Positions 1 to 13,033 of a stretch of DNA of 64,000 nt are shown here, piece by piece. The translations under genes and the position numbers were made by a program. Below the pieces are notes generated by a model, which was not told where the DNA came from, did no database searches, and saw only the letters and a list, made by a program, of their open reading frames with translations. Origin of the DNA: Pyrenopolyporus hunteri (taxonomy: Eukaryota > Ascomycota > Sordariomycetes > Xylariales > Hypoxylaceae); contig CADCXC010000009.1 of NCBI GenBank assembly GCA_902806595.1, positions 248,001 through 312,000 of the forward strand, read 5' to 3'. Position 1 is the stretch's first letter; each line of letters begins with the position of its first letter.

Positions 1-1245
1 TACTTAGTTATTCGCTAATTTGATAGGTAGTGAACGTTCCGAGGAGCCTGGCGCAGATCTCGGCAAGCCGGCGCTTGGTCGATATTGACTTCTGACACCA
101 GTGGCTTATTGACTATTCTCGCCTAGGCTACCTCACCGCTCGGCTCCACGGTAGCATGAGCATGCTCATTACCTTCCCGGCTAAGCGCATGCCGTGTACT
201 CCGAAGTTAATGCATGGTTTTCATCTTGACCCCGCGTTATAATGCCATCTGTAGTCAGTCCAAGACAGAATAAGCCGCCTCTACCGTCAGATCCACATTA
301 TTTCTGGTCACCCTAAAGCCAACAATCATACCTACTCAGTTAAACCCTTACCTCAAATCCGCAATTTGGCGGCAATGAATCAGTTGCACGCGCGTGGTTC
401 ATCTGCGGGCGTTTTAGGGGATTACTACGGCTGTATATTGCCGGGCGTGGTACTGTTATTGTGGTGCTAGACTAAGTCCTGAATCGAAAGCGAGTTTATA
501 CTTATATGGTAGGTCGGTTAGATCCCTACCTACCTACCTACCCAATATGATCATGCCCTTCCTACCAGCCTCTATTCATGCTTCTTCCTCCTTAGGACTC
601 TAGCGTTCACTATTGAAGCCGTCGATTCTAGCTATAGGTAGGTCAGTAACTGAGCTACTATCGGATAGGTACGTATCAGATACATATCGAAGGAGATTCT
701 CGGTGGCACGGATCGTAGCTCAAGCGGCCAAAAGCTGCAGCGAAGATATGATAAAGAGAGCTAATACTCTATATAGGCGGGAATCCAAGATCATAAGGAA
801 CCACATAAACGCAAGAGCCAGATGCGCAGAGATCTGCCTCGACAAGAAGCTGCCCCGACCTTGGGTATGTGTGATAAGCCGACCTAGGGTCCTTGGTCGA
901 GACTCAGGGTAGGAGTTTACTGCCATCAACTATCTGACTAAAAGTCTTCAACTCGGGTCCCTTTGTTCACCAGCCAAGCCGTGGTGTGAGAAATGCCGAT
1001 CAATAGGTGAGTAGGGATAGAGGCATCTTGCTTTCCCTTACATTCACAGAACGGCGGGTCCCTTCGCCGGGAGGCACGATGTTAAAAGGTCGTCATCTCC
1101 TTGAGGTATGCTGATCTGTTTGAGCTTCATAGCATTGCTACTTTAAAGAGTTTTACGCCACCGTTTCCTCTCTTGGGCTGTCTTATCCTCTTTAGAAATA
1201 TTACCTTTAATATTAGTTGCCTACCCTCCGGGCATATTCAGACCG
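1..1245. other. Intergenic DNA upstream of the carboxylesterase
   Basis: No convincing gene is visible. The open frames present (the longest about 99 codons at 613-912) show no domain and overlap antisense frames of similar size. A short TAGGTAGG/CCTACC repeat lies near 505-545. The last few hundred bases are the likely promoter and leader of the esterase that starts at 1246. Confidence 0.6.
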
Positions 1246-3250
1246 ATGACCATGCTCTGGAAGCTATACTCAGCCCTTTTAGTGCTGCTCCTCATTCCCT
1301 TATCCTCCGGCCAAACTCCTTTAGCCCCCGTCGTTGATCTCGACTATGCTCAGTATCAGGGATATTATGATGTTAAGTACGACTTGAATGTATACAAAGG
1401 GTATGATACGTCTCGTCGAAAATCAATCGTCCCCTGGGCTAACCGACACGCAGGATAAGATACGCTGCTCCCCCTGTTGGCAGCCTTAGATGGCAGTTGC
1501 CACAACCTCCAATTCCAGACCGGAGTCAAGTATTTCCGGCAGTTGACTACGCATCGGAATGCCCCCAGTCAGGAAATCGCCCAAGGTGTGTCTGACCAAA
1601 TCCGTGTACGAAGGTAAATCTAAACAAATAAGCTCTCACCCAGATGTCCCATCCGGCTCCGAGGATTGCCTCTTCATAAACGTCCTGGCACCAGCTAACA
1701 AAACAATGCTGCCCGTGTTGTTTTGGATTCGTGAGCTTCTCTTGCCCCCCCATTTCATACTCTAGTCCTGACGAAATCAGATGGTGGTGGTTATGGGCAG
1801 TCCAACGGCTCATTCGAAGCTTCACCGCAAATCCATACCAACGGTAACACATATATCGTGGTATCGATCCAATATCGACTAGGAGCTTTCGGCTTTCTCT
1901 CATCTGCCGAGTTAGCTGGGTCCGGCGTACCTAATGCGGGAATCTACGACATGTACTTCGCATTACAGTGGGTTCAGCAGTATATTCATCTCTTCGGCGG
2001 AGATCCAGGCCAAGTGACTATCGCCGGACAATCCGCCGGGGCCGGCGGTGTCATGATACTTAGCACAATCTTCGGAGGGGCCAACGGCACTTCTCTGTTC
2101 AAGGGCCTGATTACCTCGAGTCCTTACGCACCCCCGCAATGGTATGCCTCAGATTTTTACACAGAGATTACGAGAATTAAGAGATACTAACGATCACCTC
2201 AGGCCGTATGATGGTGTAAGGCCAACCGAGTACTATTATCGTTTCGCGGAGAATGCGGGTTGCCTGTCGGACGACATACAAGCTAACCAGTCCGTCTTCG
2301 ATTGCTTAGTCGCGGCGGACACAGACACCCTTCAGATCGCCAGCAATAACGTCAGCAGAGGGTCGCCTTACGGCCAATGGGCATTCATTCCCGTCACTGA
2401 CGGAACATTAATCCGGGGTGAACCGGCCAGTCAACTTATGGGGGGCGGAAACCTCAACGGTATTCGTATCTTATCAGGGAACAACATGAACGAAGGCCCA
2501 CAGTTCATGCCCATGGGCATAGCGAGTCAAGATGACCTGAGAGCATTCGTATTGAGCAACTTCCCTCTATTGAGCGAGGAGAACCAGACCACAATCCTCG
2601 CACTATACTCCGTTCCTACAGACGCCTCAACTATACTGACCAATTCCGACGGCCAGAGTCCTCCTTATTCAACAACAAATTCCGGGTGGGCCACCGGCTG
2701 GGAACAAGCGGCTATGAACCTTTATGCTGAAGTGACGTTCGTTTGTCCGTCCTATTGGCTTGCCAACGGGTATGCGAAGGCGCAAGGGGGTAAAGCATGG
2801 CACCTCCAATTCTCAGTTCCGCCGGGCCAGCACGGCCTCGACCTAGATCCATTGCTCCAACCAACAGATACCCCCGGTACCAGTATGGACGAGGTATTTC
2901 GTACAGCTTTCCAGAGGATCTGGGGCAACTTTATAGTACAAGGCGACCCAACTCTCAGTCAATGGCAGACAGCTACCGCAGGGCCCGGGAATATTACGGC
3001 AGCAGGCTCTGGGGTATGGCCGCAATGGCAAGGCCAAACCGGATCCGACTGGATGCTCAATCTCAACATGACCGGCGGTACGCCAACGACAACACCTTTT
3101 GTCCTCGATAGCACCACGGTCCAAGTCGCCAGCTACACGCCTAGTAATGATGCTCCGCCCTTGGTAGCGGACTTCACGCTTGTCGAAGGTAGCTCGTGGG
3201 AGGCCGGGCGAGGGAGAAGATGCCAATTATGGGCAGACTTGGGGCCCTAA
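1246..3250 (+). CDS. Secreted type-B carboxylesterase/lipase (cholinesterase-like)
   Basis: Five exons (1246-1400, 1454-1587, 1644-1730, 1781-2141, 2203-3250) give 594 residues. The N-terminus is a clear signal peptide (Leu-rich core ending LSSGQ), so the enzyme is probably secreted and hydrolyses ester bonds. The nucleophile elbow GQSAGAGG places Ser210; the acidic residue is probably Glu343 (NNMNEGPQF) and the base His456 (PGQHGLDL). SEDCLFINV and SIQYRLGAFGF are standard type-B signatures. The donor of intron 2 (GTGTCT at 1588) is unusual; the stronger-looking GTGTGT two bases earlier would put a stop in frame, so reading frame decides it. Intron 4 has a good TACTAAC branch point. The start at 1246 could also be the ATG at 1252. 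Family assignment is firm; the substrate is unknown. Confidence 0.9.
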
Positions 3251-3985
3251 ATCACAAGTCCGAAAGGCGATTTCTACGAGTAGGTATTACATGGCATAGA
3301 GGGAGATGTTAGGGTTAAAAAATCGCGTCCGGGCCAGTTCCAAGAGGCTCAGGGCGACTAAAACCGTCGCACCAATTAAATATACACAATAACATAGCAA
3401 ACCTAGAAAATTTAGAATCTAACTTGAAGTATGAGCGAATGTAGGAAGTTGAGAGCGTGAGATCATTCTGAAACTAAGTGAGATATGGTAGGTGGCAACT
3501 TGGCTGCTTTTGTAATATTAGTCTACCCCTTTTATTTTTATTTTTATTTTTATTTTCTATTTACTATATTCGTTTAGAAACCGAACAGGTGGTCAGTGCC
3601 GGGAAGGAAGAAGGGCTCGCAGATAGCCACAGCGGGCTAATACAGGAATCCAAACGGTAAAAAATTACGCTTCAGGCTTGTCACGTATTCGGCTAGATGC
3701 TCTAGTCGAATAAGTTTACATACAATGCTATTCAGTCTATATAAATTGCTCATTTATGTTGCTAATGCGGGCATAAAGTACTATGAAGCCATTCGGAGTA
3801 GCATGATGGCCCTGTTCGATACGGGTTCTAGGTAGATAGTGTTGGGCGCCCACGATTAACCTAGCCAACCAATAATCGTGCTAGATCCACAACCGGGCGG
3901 GAGTATATATCAGGTGTTTATCTCGGTCATCTCTCTATAGCAGTAACTAGACTCGTACCCATAGGCAATATTCCCAACTACAAAC
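3251..3985. other. Intergenic region between convergent esterase and MFS genes
   Basis: This holds the 3' ends of two convergent genes. A run of five TTTTTA/TTTTA units lies near 3529-3560. No supported gene is visible; the 60-codon frame at 3478 is low complexity across the T-rich run. Confidence 0.6.
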
Positions 3986-5764
3986 TCAAGCCCGTAGTAT
4001 AGCTTCGTCAGTATCGTTCCTCTTCGGCTCGCGCGATGGAGATACCCCTTCTTCGACGTCAGTATCCACAGAAGCCGCCGGTCGTCTATTCAGAACGTCG
4101 TCTTTCCTTATACTCCAACCTCTAGACCAGCCTATCCAGCCCGTCTCCCTCGGCCCTCTAATTACTGCAATGATGATAGCTGCGCCGATGAATGCGATAT
4201 TAGAACTACCACTCCAAACCCAGCCCCCTCGAGCATAAAGTCGGTTTCCGACAGCCGTGCCGGTAATTTGCCCGGCAAAGGAAAAAACCATATAGACGGT
4301 ATTTACTCGGTTTCTTGCCTTTGGATCAAGGCTGTAAATGTTGCTCCGATTAGCCGTATGTGTGAAGTTTGCCCCTGAATCCATCATGATGGCGTGGATG
4401 ATGGGTCCAGCCACCGTGAAACTTCCGATGAAGGTAGATATCACGATTCCAATGAACTCGAAAGCGAGTCCTAAAACTACCGAGAAGAGGAATACAAATC
4501 GGTCAGTGATGAGGCGAGACCAGACGGGCGCAAGTGCAACGACCACGATCCCAATAAATGCGAAGCATCCAATTTCGAGCGAAGAATACCCATAATACGG
4601 CGACGCGAGGAGGAAGGTTAGAGTAGTCCAAAATGAGGTGAAGGCGGCGCTGAGGAGGAAGCCGATGATGCAAGCTTGGGTAAGGAGAGGCTCGGTGGTG
4701 ACCATGATAGCCATCCCCCAGAGAAGTTCGAGATAGTTTAGGCCTTTATTCTTTGCGGGATAGTCGGGCAGGAAGAAGTAGAGCAACCCCAATGTCAGAT
4801 ACTGCGCGCCAAAAGCGAGCCAATAGATGTTTCTCCACGATGTGTAGTTAGCCACTATACCAGACAGGACTCTAGCAATCAGAAGTCCTAGTGCTAGTCC
4901 TGATACTACGACGGAGAGCGAGCTGGCGCGACGATGAGCCGGCGCCAGATCACCGACGAGCGGCAGCATTAGCTGTGGCGTAACAGTCCTTGCTAGAAGT
5001 TAGCCAAAGAACGAGAAGAGAGGGTTGGGGTCGAAAGGAGGCGGACGACAGAAGAAACGGACCCAATCCCGCATAGAAACGATAGGCTAATGAATGTCTC
5101 GAAGTTCCTGGTAAGGCATAACCCAATCCACTACCTGCGTTCAGCTGCCGCGTTCATAGCACAGCCATAGGCAATAGAGAGGCACATACGATAGTCGCCG
5201 TCACCCAGATCAGAAATAGGATGAACGGCCGACGGGGAACCATGTCCGCCAACGGGCATAGGAACAGCAGCCCGACTGCATATCCTGCCTGCGACAGGGT
5301 GGCGACGTCGGAGGCGCGTTCATAGCTCACGTTGAACTCCTCGGCCAATATATTCAAAATTGGCTGAGGGTAGTAAAGGTTCGCGACGGTAAACGTCCCA
5401 CTCTGACAAAGGTCAATTAAGCGGAAAATAAAGGGGTAAAAGGGGGGTTAAAAGGGGGGGTTAAAAAGGGGGAAGGAAATCGGTTACGTACGAAGGCAAG
5501 CAATATATTCATCGAGAGCGTAAAACTAGGCGGGTTCTCGGGATCATAGCGGCAACGCCGCGGAATCCAATTTAAAGCCTTTATCACCCTAGCCAAGGGG
5601 GTATCCTGCCTGGAGTCGTCGAGAGCCGTTGAACGAAAAGCCGGGACATCATTTTGCGTTGCGGAGTCGGTATCATCCCGACCCGGCGTAGAAATGTCGT
5701 CCATACCGGGTCTCGGGACGGGTTTCTCAGCCCCATCTTCATCTTCTGTTATTCTTGCCGCCAT
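3986..5764 (-). CDS. MFS transporter, probable 12-TM drug/metabolite exporter
   Basis: Four exons on the minus strand (5764-5492, 5402-5190, 5130-5063, 4988-3986) give 518 residues. A hydrophilic N-terminal tail of about 75 residues is followed by TM1 (TFTVANLYYPQP). The MFS motif A loop PLADMVPRRP lies between TM2 and TM3, and LPLVGDLAPAHRR lies in the TM4/5 region, where related exporters have the same wording. The third exon is only 68 bases; it restores the conserved stretch ending FLCGIG before TVTPQL, and the flanking introns are needed because the frame otherwise stops after MAVL. The C-terminal tail is acidic. The family is a proton-driven exporter or importer in the plasma or vacuolar membrane; substrate is not evident. 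It lies next to another membrane protein, an esterase and a second MFS gene. Confidence 0.88.
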
Positions 5765-6436
5765 CGATCTTCACTTGAGTCTACCGCTAGTTGTTTAGTG
5801 GCCGGACTGGCCTTCTTTCAGTCTAACACCTTTTGAGATGTAGGTATGCAGTTGGGGAAATCCGATATCGCTCATCAACGATGAATAATTTAATTCTTGC
5901 AAAAGCCGGCTCCAAATTCCCTTGCGTGAAAGCCGAAACCCGCGCTGCGCCTTTGTTCCTCTCCTCTCACACCAGGAATGACACCGGCTAACTGGGGGGG
6001 AGGGTTGAGAATATCAGAGAGTACCTAGGTACTTGAGCGTGGGATTTTTGTGTCTTATTACCGCTGCGAGTCTCGGCACTTATAAATCGGCTACATACCG
6101 GATTGCGCGTACAGCATCAAGTAAGCTTTGATAGGTCCCCATTTAACCTACTACCCCTATCACGGCTTACCACTACGGGCATACCCCTTCATTATTCAGG
6201 CGCAGCGATAAGACGTCACCACCGTGACCCGCCTCTACCGCCGCGCACCCATACATGACGCCCGCAGTTATCGCTACTAGCATGCATCGAGACACTCCGA
6301 TGACAATGCACAATACTACCTACCTAAGTATGTCGTGCCATTTTATCACCCGCAATCACAACCGCTTAAGCCTCTCAACAAAACTTCGAAATCTGCTTCC
6401 GAAGAGGTTTCCCTCTCGCACTAGCACGGCAAAAGA
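5765..6436. other. Upstream region of the MFS gene and 3' end of the next gene
   Basis: This is a tandem (minus-strand) spacer of about 670 bases. It should contain the promoter of the MFS gene on the 5765 side and the terminator of the membrane-protein gene on the 6436 side. Only small antisense frames are seen, with no support. Confidence 0.5.
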
Positions 6437-8526
6437 CTACCAGTACGTCCCATCCCGCGTGGCTTTAGTGACCCTCCCTCCGCCTTCCGCAACCTCACCA
6501 ATTCCCAGCTCCCCGGGAGAACCGTCTTCAAACCGGATATTACCGAACCGAACCTTTACGTCCTTCAAGAGACTAGACCTGTCGCTGTCGTCCAAAGTAG
6601 ATCCTCCGAGAGGCACATTAGGGCATTGTGATATATTTCCCCGAATCATGGTCGAAACGTTCATAAGGAGATTCGGTATTCGCATCTTCAGATCGAAAAG
6701 ACACTTGATGGCACCGCTGAGGAACATCATGGAGGCTGAGAGGATGAATACTGCCATCCACCATCTATCGTAAGCGAAGCGGGTTTCAGAGTGATTGTTA
6801 ACGCCTGCTACCTCCGCAACTGGGTTCCAAAGCTGATACCCTTGATAGAAGTCTGCGGAGACAGAAAGGTTACGCGGATGTCCTCCGTAAGTGAGGTTGA
6901 AATTGTATACCGCCGTCCAATAGCCGTTAAGTACCTGGGAAAATCGAGTCGCAAAGGACTCGTTACCGATCGTAGAAAGGTCGTTTATAATGTTATATCC
7001 GTGCGGCGCCATCCCGTTGAAAAGCTTGTTCGGATCGAGTAGGTAATTCTGGAATAGCCCTGGCTCGATGGAATTTGAAGCTCCGCGACCAGCCGCATCT
7101 ATGAGGAAGTTGAGGAAGAGAGGTAGGGATCTAGAGTCGTCCCGATCAGAGCAATGGTCGAAAATTGTAAAAGACGGTGATTGATGCGTCGGACGTTTCT
7201 GGGACCTTCGTAATCTGTCTACGCTGCAATCCCACCCATCGCAGCTGACGGAGGCTTCAACGCGGGTCGTTCCTATTGTACAATTCGCCGCGGTCGGCTT
7301 GAGGTTCGACGGGGAATTCCTACTCCGGAAGAAAAGCTGTCTTTCGGGGACGTCGTCCGTGGCGCTCGCGCGACAGCGTCTTTCCCTCTCGTCTTCGTTA
7401 GTCAACGACAAGATCCACCCCCAGCTACTCCTCGCTCCCTCTCCGGATAATCCGCCAGGGAGCGGCATATTAACGGCATATAAGGCACATTGAAACGGCG
7501 AGAGAGTGCAGGCCCCCGTGACGTTATTAACCTTCTCGTACCAGAAGTCATCGTCGTAGTGCTCGGGATAGCCGAAATTAGGACAACGAACAGTCCAGTA
7601 AGCAGTCTCTAGAGTAAAGTTAGTGATGCCAGTGCTCGGAATACCTGCCAGCGGTATCCCGACAAGCGAGGAATACAGCGTAGCATCCAAATGCTCAGGG
7701 GACGAAATCCACTCGCTTTCGCCTGCTGAGGCGTACCCGGGCAACTTCTCGATAATCGGGATCTTTACGTTCCCCCAAGGGTCCATAGGCGAATCACGGA
7801 CGGATCGAGGGGAAACCAGGGACGCGACGAACGAGGAATCGACGACGTCGCGTAAATTCGTAGCCTCCGTAGAAGACATAGCAATCGGAAAGGTAGCATT
7901 AGAAAAGTCCAAAAATTCCACTGGTAGACTCCTAGATACGGGAACGTCACGGTAACTGATAATCCTGAATGAGGCTTGACCTCCAAGGGGCGACAACGAC
8001 CACAAGGCTAGAAGGGCTAAGCTAGGAATGTCAATCCGTGTAAGCCGGCGCTCGAGCTGGGTGCCTATCATGCCACCGACAGAATTGCTGCCTAGGAGTA
8101 AATCCAAGACGCCGATTCTCTCCCCCTCCTGTAACCTCCATAGAGCTAATGAACGGAGGGCGCCACCTACGATGAGTGCGTAGACTACGGGAAATACGGT
8201 TGGGCCCTTGATGAGTGGTAGGAAGGCTTGGTCAGCGTACCCGTCTCTACGCCGGCGGAGATGGAGATTGGCCCTTGTCATACATAACGAGATGCTTGAA
8301 CCAATCCCTCCACAAGGCCGGCGCCCTTCGGCATCCCGTCGCAACGGCTAACGAGGCCTGCGAAGACGAAAAAGGCGATGGCGAGGAGCAGTAGAACGCA
8401 ATTATACGCAATTTGATGCGGACGCGACGTCCCCCTTGTTATTTGGCGTGGTTTATCAGGCCAGACTCGGATTTGACTATAAGCTGGTAACATTTCGATC
8501 GTGCTAAGCCGAATCCAAAGACACAC
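6437..8526 (-). CDS. Large fungal membrane protein of unknown function
   Basis: Probably two exons (8526-8289 and 8226-6437, about 675 residues). The long second exon is open for over 590 codons. An N-terminal hydrophobic segment (CVLLLLAIAFFVFAGL), a further pair near IKGPTVFPVVYALIVGGA, and a C-terminal segment (MAVFILSASMMFLSGAI) flank a large region rich in Asn-x-Ser/Thr sites (NFT, NVT, NLT, NHS) and Cys, so that region probably faces outside. The phrase LWSLSPLGGQAS is typical of a family of uncharacterised fungal proteins. The intron is placed by frame and a GCTGACC branch site; its GTTATG donor is weak, so the junction may be off by some bases. No function is known to me. It shares the spacer at 8527-9984 with a divergent MFS gene. 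Confidence 0.75.
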
Positions 8527-8909
8527 ACTCTCGGCTTGACGAATTCAAATGGACAGAACGAAAGGATAGTAGCGCGGTCCGCCCATCCTGCTATATAGGT
8601 AGGTACCTATTCACCCAGTGTAGATAGGTGGGATATGTCGTTTACTGCCTAAGATAGGTACGTTTTCTGGCCTCCGATTGACGGGCAGCGTGGCCGTTGG
8701 TTCTATGCATGGATGTAAGCCACGTTGCTGTGCCGCGAGCTGATAGAATGCTGAACATGTTCGGATACTGTGCAGATATCCAGTCCTCAGTCCTGTCGAT
8801 TGCTATATAAACCAGACATATATCGTTTTCATCCGTATATCTCGTGGCTGACGTTTACGTAGATATTGAATCGAGGTAGTTGTATATTCTAGGTAGGTAT
8901 GTATATATG

Positions 8910-8931
8910 TATATATATATATATATATATT
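8910..8931. repeat. (TA)n microsatellite
   Basis: About eleven TA units in an AT-rich part of the divergent spacer; a simple-sequence repeat likely to vary in length between strains. Confidence 0.9.
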
Positions 8932-9306
8932 TTCCCTTTTGAGGATTCGTGATATGTTGGAATTTGATGGTGCGTAGTTATGTTGGCGATACGATTTATG
9001 TAGTAGGCTAACGTCTAAGCGCTTAATTACCTCCTCTTTCAGTTATAAGGGAGAAAGAAGAGGGAAAGCAGGACGTGGCATTACCTCGGCTTCCCTACCT
9101 ACCCGCCTACATAGTACATCCAATGTAGGTACCTAGGTACCTAGGTAAGTTTAGCAGGGATATGTTGCTTTTACGAGGCGGGCTAAGCCTATCGAGCTAC
9201 ATGCATGTATGTACTTGTACAATACATGTAGGTACAATATATGCAGGTAAAAGTTGCGAAACAATCTTGCTTCTTCGCCAAAAGCCACGATATCGTATAT
9301 CAACAA

Positions 9307-9327
9307 TTTTTTTTTTTTTAAAAAAAA
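9307..9327. repeat. T13/A8 adjoining homopolymers
   Basis: Thirteen T followed directly by eight A. The junction is self-complementary over eight pairs and could act as a nucleosome-free element in the divergent promoter, or it may be only a simple repeat. Confidence 0.85.
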
Positions 9328-9984
9328 GAAATAAGCCTTATTAAGCGTACACCATATCCTGTGCAATATATACGTGTATATCTACCATCTACGTATATGT
9401 TACCTACCTACCTACCTTTTTCTCTGAAGCTCCTTATTCTTATCGCTCGTGGCATCACTCCCGAGGACTTACGTGTTCCTGCATAATGGGAAAGACGGAA
9501 CCCCCGCACCTAAAAGGCCCCGTACAATACATGTACAATTGTAGGTACCTCTGTACCTCTGTGCGTATGCCCCGTGCGGAACGGCAGTGAAAACGCTCCT
9601 ACCAGATGTCTGTCTGTCTGACCGCTACTGTTATTTAGCGGGGCCCGAACATAGTTCGCGCCTGTCTCATTGGAGCGTCAAGACCGTTGAAACGCTGTTG
9701 GAATGGTAAGAGCGCTGCTACTCGTACGTATCGTAATTGTACGGGCGCTAGAAGTAGTAATAGGTACCATGCCGTAGGCGTTAGCATTGAGACCGTCGGG
9801 TTCCAAAGTCCCTTAAGCTAAACTTTTCGGGTTTTTCACCTTTGAACAACTTCGACATCCCATAGACAAAACTCAAGTATCTCACCAAGCTTTCAGGTCA
9901 TACGTTAGAGGTGCCCACGTTTCGGATTGCTGAATTTCCCGACTACGAGACGTGGACGGGGAAAAGACGGGCTTCCTAGCACTC

Positions 9985-12102
9985 ATGGCAGTAGATGCAA
10001 CAACAACAGAAACAACAACAGCAACAACGACGACGACAATAGGAACAGGAACAACAACGGATGAGACATCACCCTTACTCGGAAATGGACCACCTCCGAA
10101 CACAGTCAAGGCCGCCAAGCCGGCTCGCACCGTCTTCAGCCCCGCAAACCGCATCCTCCTCGCCGGCTTCATGATGTCTTTCACTCTCGGCATTACCCAA
10201 GTCCCGTAAGACTAGCACCCGACCGCCTCCCGGTCCAGCTCACCTTCACCTTGCTGTGAGCGCTTGGCCATACCTAAACCGGCACTGACTGCCCATGACA
10301 GAATCAATTATGTGTTTCATCTTATGGAATGTGATGTCTTCTACGCTCATAACCCGCCCTTCGAGGGTCCGGGTGACCGCTGTCACCGTAGGGAGATCAG
10401 CGCCGGAACCGCGACTCAGGTCTCTATCCTGGGCATGTCAACGTCCTTCAGTGGCGTTTTCAACTTATTCGTGTGCGGGTATTTTATTAAGCTTTGGGGC
10501 CCGCGATGGGCATTCGTCTCTCAAACAGCACTGTTGGGTCTGAGAGTGTCGACGCAGATCATCGCAGTGACAATAGGTGGCCGAAAAGGCATCATCATCT
10601 TCCAGGCTTGCCAAGCTATTGGCATTGTTGGAGGGCCCCGTGGTTTTCAGTACGTCCCACCGGCATCATCATCAACTTGACCATTCGATCCCACCCACCC
10701 CACTCCGACAGAGTAAGGAGATAAGCGGACAGCGCGGATAGATACTAATCAAAACGTAATAGGCTAGTTCTCAACACAGCCGTCAGCGCATTAGTCGCTC
10801 CCAAAGACCGCACCGCCGTCTTTGGGCGGCTTCAAGGTTCTATCATGCTAGGCACTGCATTCGGTTTCCTTCGTGAGTTGAAGTTGCCCGTAACCAATAC
10901 GACAACCGTCGGTACCCAAAGTTAACCATATCCCTAGTTGGCGGCGTGCTTGGTGACCTCTATAATATCAGGCGCCCCTTCGAGACGGCCTTCTTCCTCT
11001 ACGTCGTTTCCTCAGTATATGGGGCGCTATTCCTACCAACAGGCACAGGAGATGAGCCCGCGGGCAGGAACCAAAACAGTCGCGGTATTAGCGGCTTCTT
11101 CGCACCCATTAAAATGATCGCTCCTCACTCTTACCGACTTGAGTCGGGCAAGGTGGTCAGGAGCTACAGCTTGATATTCCTTGCCCTTGGTATTTTTCTC
11201 GGGGTAGTAAGTTGCAATCCCGGCCTCCAAACCCCTCTTCAGCGGCAACCATCTTATGATTGTTAGTTTTCTTCCGGATACGTCCCCATTCTCTTACAGA
11301 TGTACGCCACGTCGGAATTTAATTTCGGTACCACGGAGAATGGATATCTTATGTTTGGAAATGCGGCAATCCGCGGTATATTCCTGCTTTTCATGTTTCC
11401 AAAGATCATATCCGTCGGTCGGATTTGGTTTAACGGCACATCAACATCGGCAGAATCCGAACAGCCTAGGGCAGAGAATCGTATTCCCGTTAACCCAGAG
11501 GAATTCGAAGCTGACGAGGTTGGAGAAGTCCCTCAAGAACCCATACAGCCCCCTGTGGATGAAGAGGATTCCGGGACGGGCTTCGATCTCTTCTTTGTTA
11601 GATGGAGCCTTGTCGTCGATGCAACAGTGACAGTTCTTGCCGGATTCTCTTCAGAAGGTTGGCATGTGTACCTTGGTAAGAGCCCCAAAGATTCTTGTTC
11701 CAGAAGTGTCAATAGGATTAACAACTTAACAGCGGGCTTCCTATTGCCATTCGCTTCCGGATCGGCGCCGGCGGCAAAGGGAGTCATGACTGAATTATGC
11801 CTGCCTCACCAACGGCAGGATGCTATCAGCGCCATTACCCTGGTAGAAAGCACCGCTGCACTGTTGACACAGGGGCTCTTCGGTATGATCCTGGCATATT
11901 TCTCCGAAATCGGTCGACCGAGCTTGACTTTCTTCTGCAACGCCGTACGTCATAAACCTTCCACGCCTTATTTATCCATATACTGACATATTCATAGGGG
12001 TTTGCTGTACTGGGTTTCATCGTCTTGTTCATGGCACATCTACCACCGGCTAATAGCAAGAGGATCGATGAGGAAGATTCGGAAACTGAAGCTGAGGGTT
12101 AG
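9985..12102 (+). CDS. MFS transporter (fungal, 546 residues, seven exons)
   Basis: Exons 9985-10205, 10302-10649, 10763-10872, 10938-11206, 11300-11675, 11733-11944 and 11998-12102 join in frame to 546 residues. A Thr-rich N-terminal tail precedes the first membrane segment (RILLAGFMMSFTLGITQVP). The first half contains a long extracellular-type loop with Cys residues (GPGDRCHRREI), then VFNLFVCGYFIKLWGPRW, resembling motif A position. LVAPKDRTAVFGRLQGS and GGVLGDL follow. A central acidic loop (about 340-400, rich in E, D, P) separates the halves, and the tail is acidic. This looks like an MFS protein of the fungal group with one long loop after TM1; the substrate is unknown. The ATG at 9985 is the first in frame. 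Introns of 53-113 bases all have good donors and CTAAC/CTGAC branch sites. Confidence 0.88.
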
Positions 12103-13033
12103 ATAAGATCAACTACCACGCGACGGGGTTTCCCCCAGGACACAAAAATAGGGACGTAAGCGACTAGGCAGATATTATAGGTAGACGAAAACGTATATAT
12201 CCGTGCGGGGGACACACGACAGGTTGTCCCCGCGCAAATCCATCTAGGGTCATAGGCCCAAGCGATAGATAAATTGATGAACGAGTGTGGCAGACATGTC
12301 GGAATTGGCCACCTCCAGGTGATCTTTGCCGTGTATCCTTCGTCGGCTACCTCAATGCGATAAATAACGCGGGTACGTAATAAGAAATATTCCCTTTGAT
12401 CATGACGCCAAATTTTAACCTGTCGAGTCCTTGAGTTGTAATATTTCCTATGGCTCTAGTTTATAAGCCAACCTCGAGTAAAATTTAGTCACCTTTGGCC
12501 TCTAAACAGGCACCGGGGAAGTTTGATTGAAAATCAGTTCATAAGCGGTAGTTAGCCTTTTACCCTGTAAAAGACCAGACGCGTCCCCTAAATGCGAGCG
12601 ACCGGTGGCCTAACATCAGCTTTTAGGATAGGGTATTTTGTATAGAGGGTCGAGACGACTTCAATGTAACTGGTAGGTATCTACTACAATCTTTAAATCG
12701 TTCTGTACGTGGGCAATATTCATAAACTTCTGGGGGCATGAGTTGGCCGGCGTAAGACCAGGACGGAACGCTGAAGTGATAATCACAACCCATTACAATC
12801 AACCACGGGGAAACTACCAAGTAGTAGTTTATGTTAAAAGTTCGAGCAGCATGAGTTGAAATACCTTAGATATATGGGCTGCAACAGGAATGTTTTTTTT
12901 TTTTTTTTGAAATCACAAGACTTGCACCAGTTCATCCCCCACGCGGCGTCGTACTCTTCCGGAACCCGCATGATAAATCGACTTCCGCGTCTGCTTGTGA
13001 ATTTCACGTCCCGGCATCTTTCTTTTTCCATAC
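12103..13033. other. Convergent intergenic region, MFS/SDR
   Basis: About 930 bases between two converging genes, so mainly 3' ends. It contains a T17 tract at about 12893-12909 and no supported gene. Confidence 0.6.

Larger units (their letters stand above)
8527..9984. other. Divergent intergenic region with AT microsatellite and homopolymer tracts
   Basis: About 1.46 kb lie between two divergent membrane-protein genes and should contain both promoters. It holds a (TA)n tract at about 8910-8931, several TAGGTACC-type repeats (8590-8660, 9121-9147, 9400-9416), ACATGTAC-type palindromes near 9200-9240 and 9530, and a T13/A8 run at 9307-9327. No gene is supported. Confidence 0.6.

Noticed and set aside
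613..912. 99-codon frame upstream of the esterase
   Set aside because: No recognisable domain, an antisense frame of similar quality, and no splice partners.
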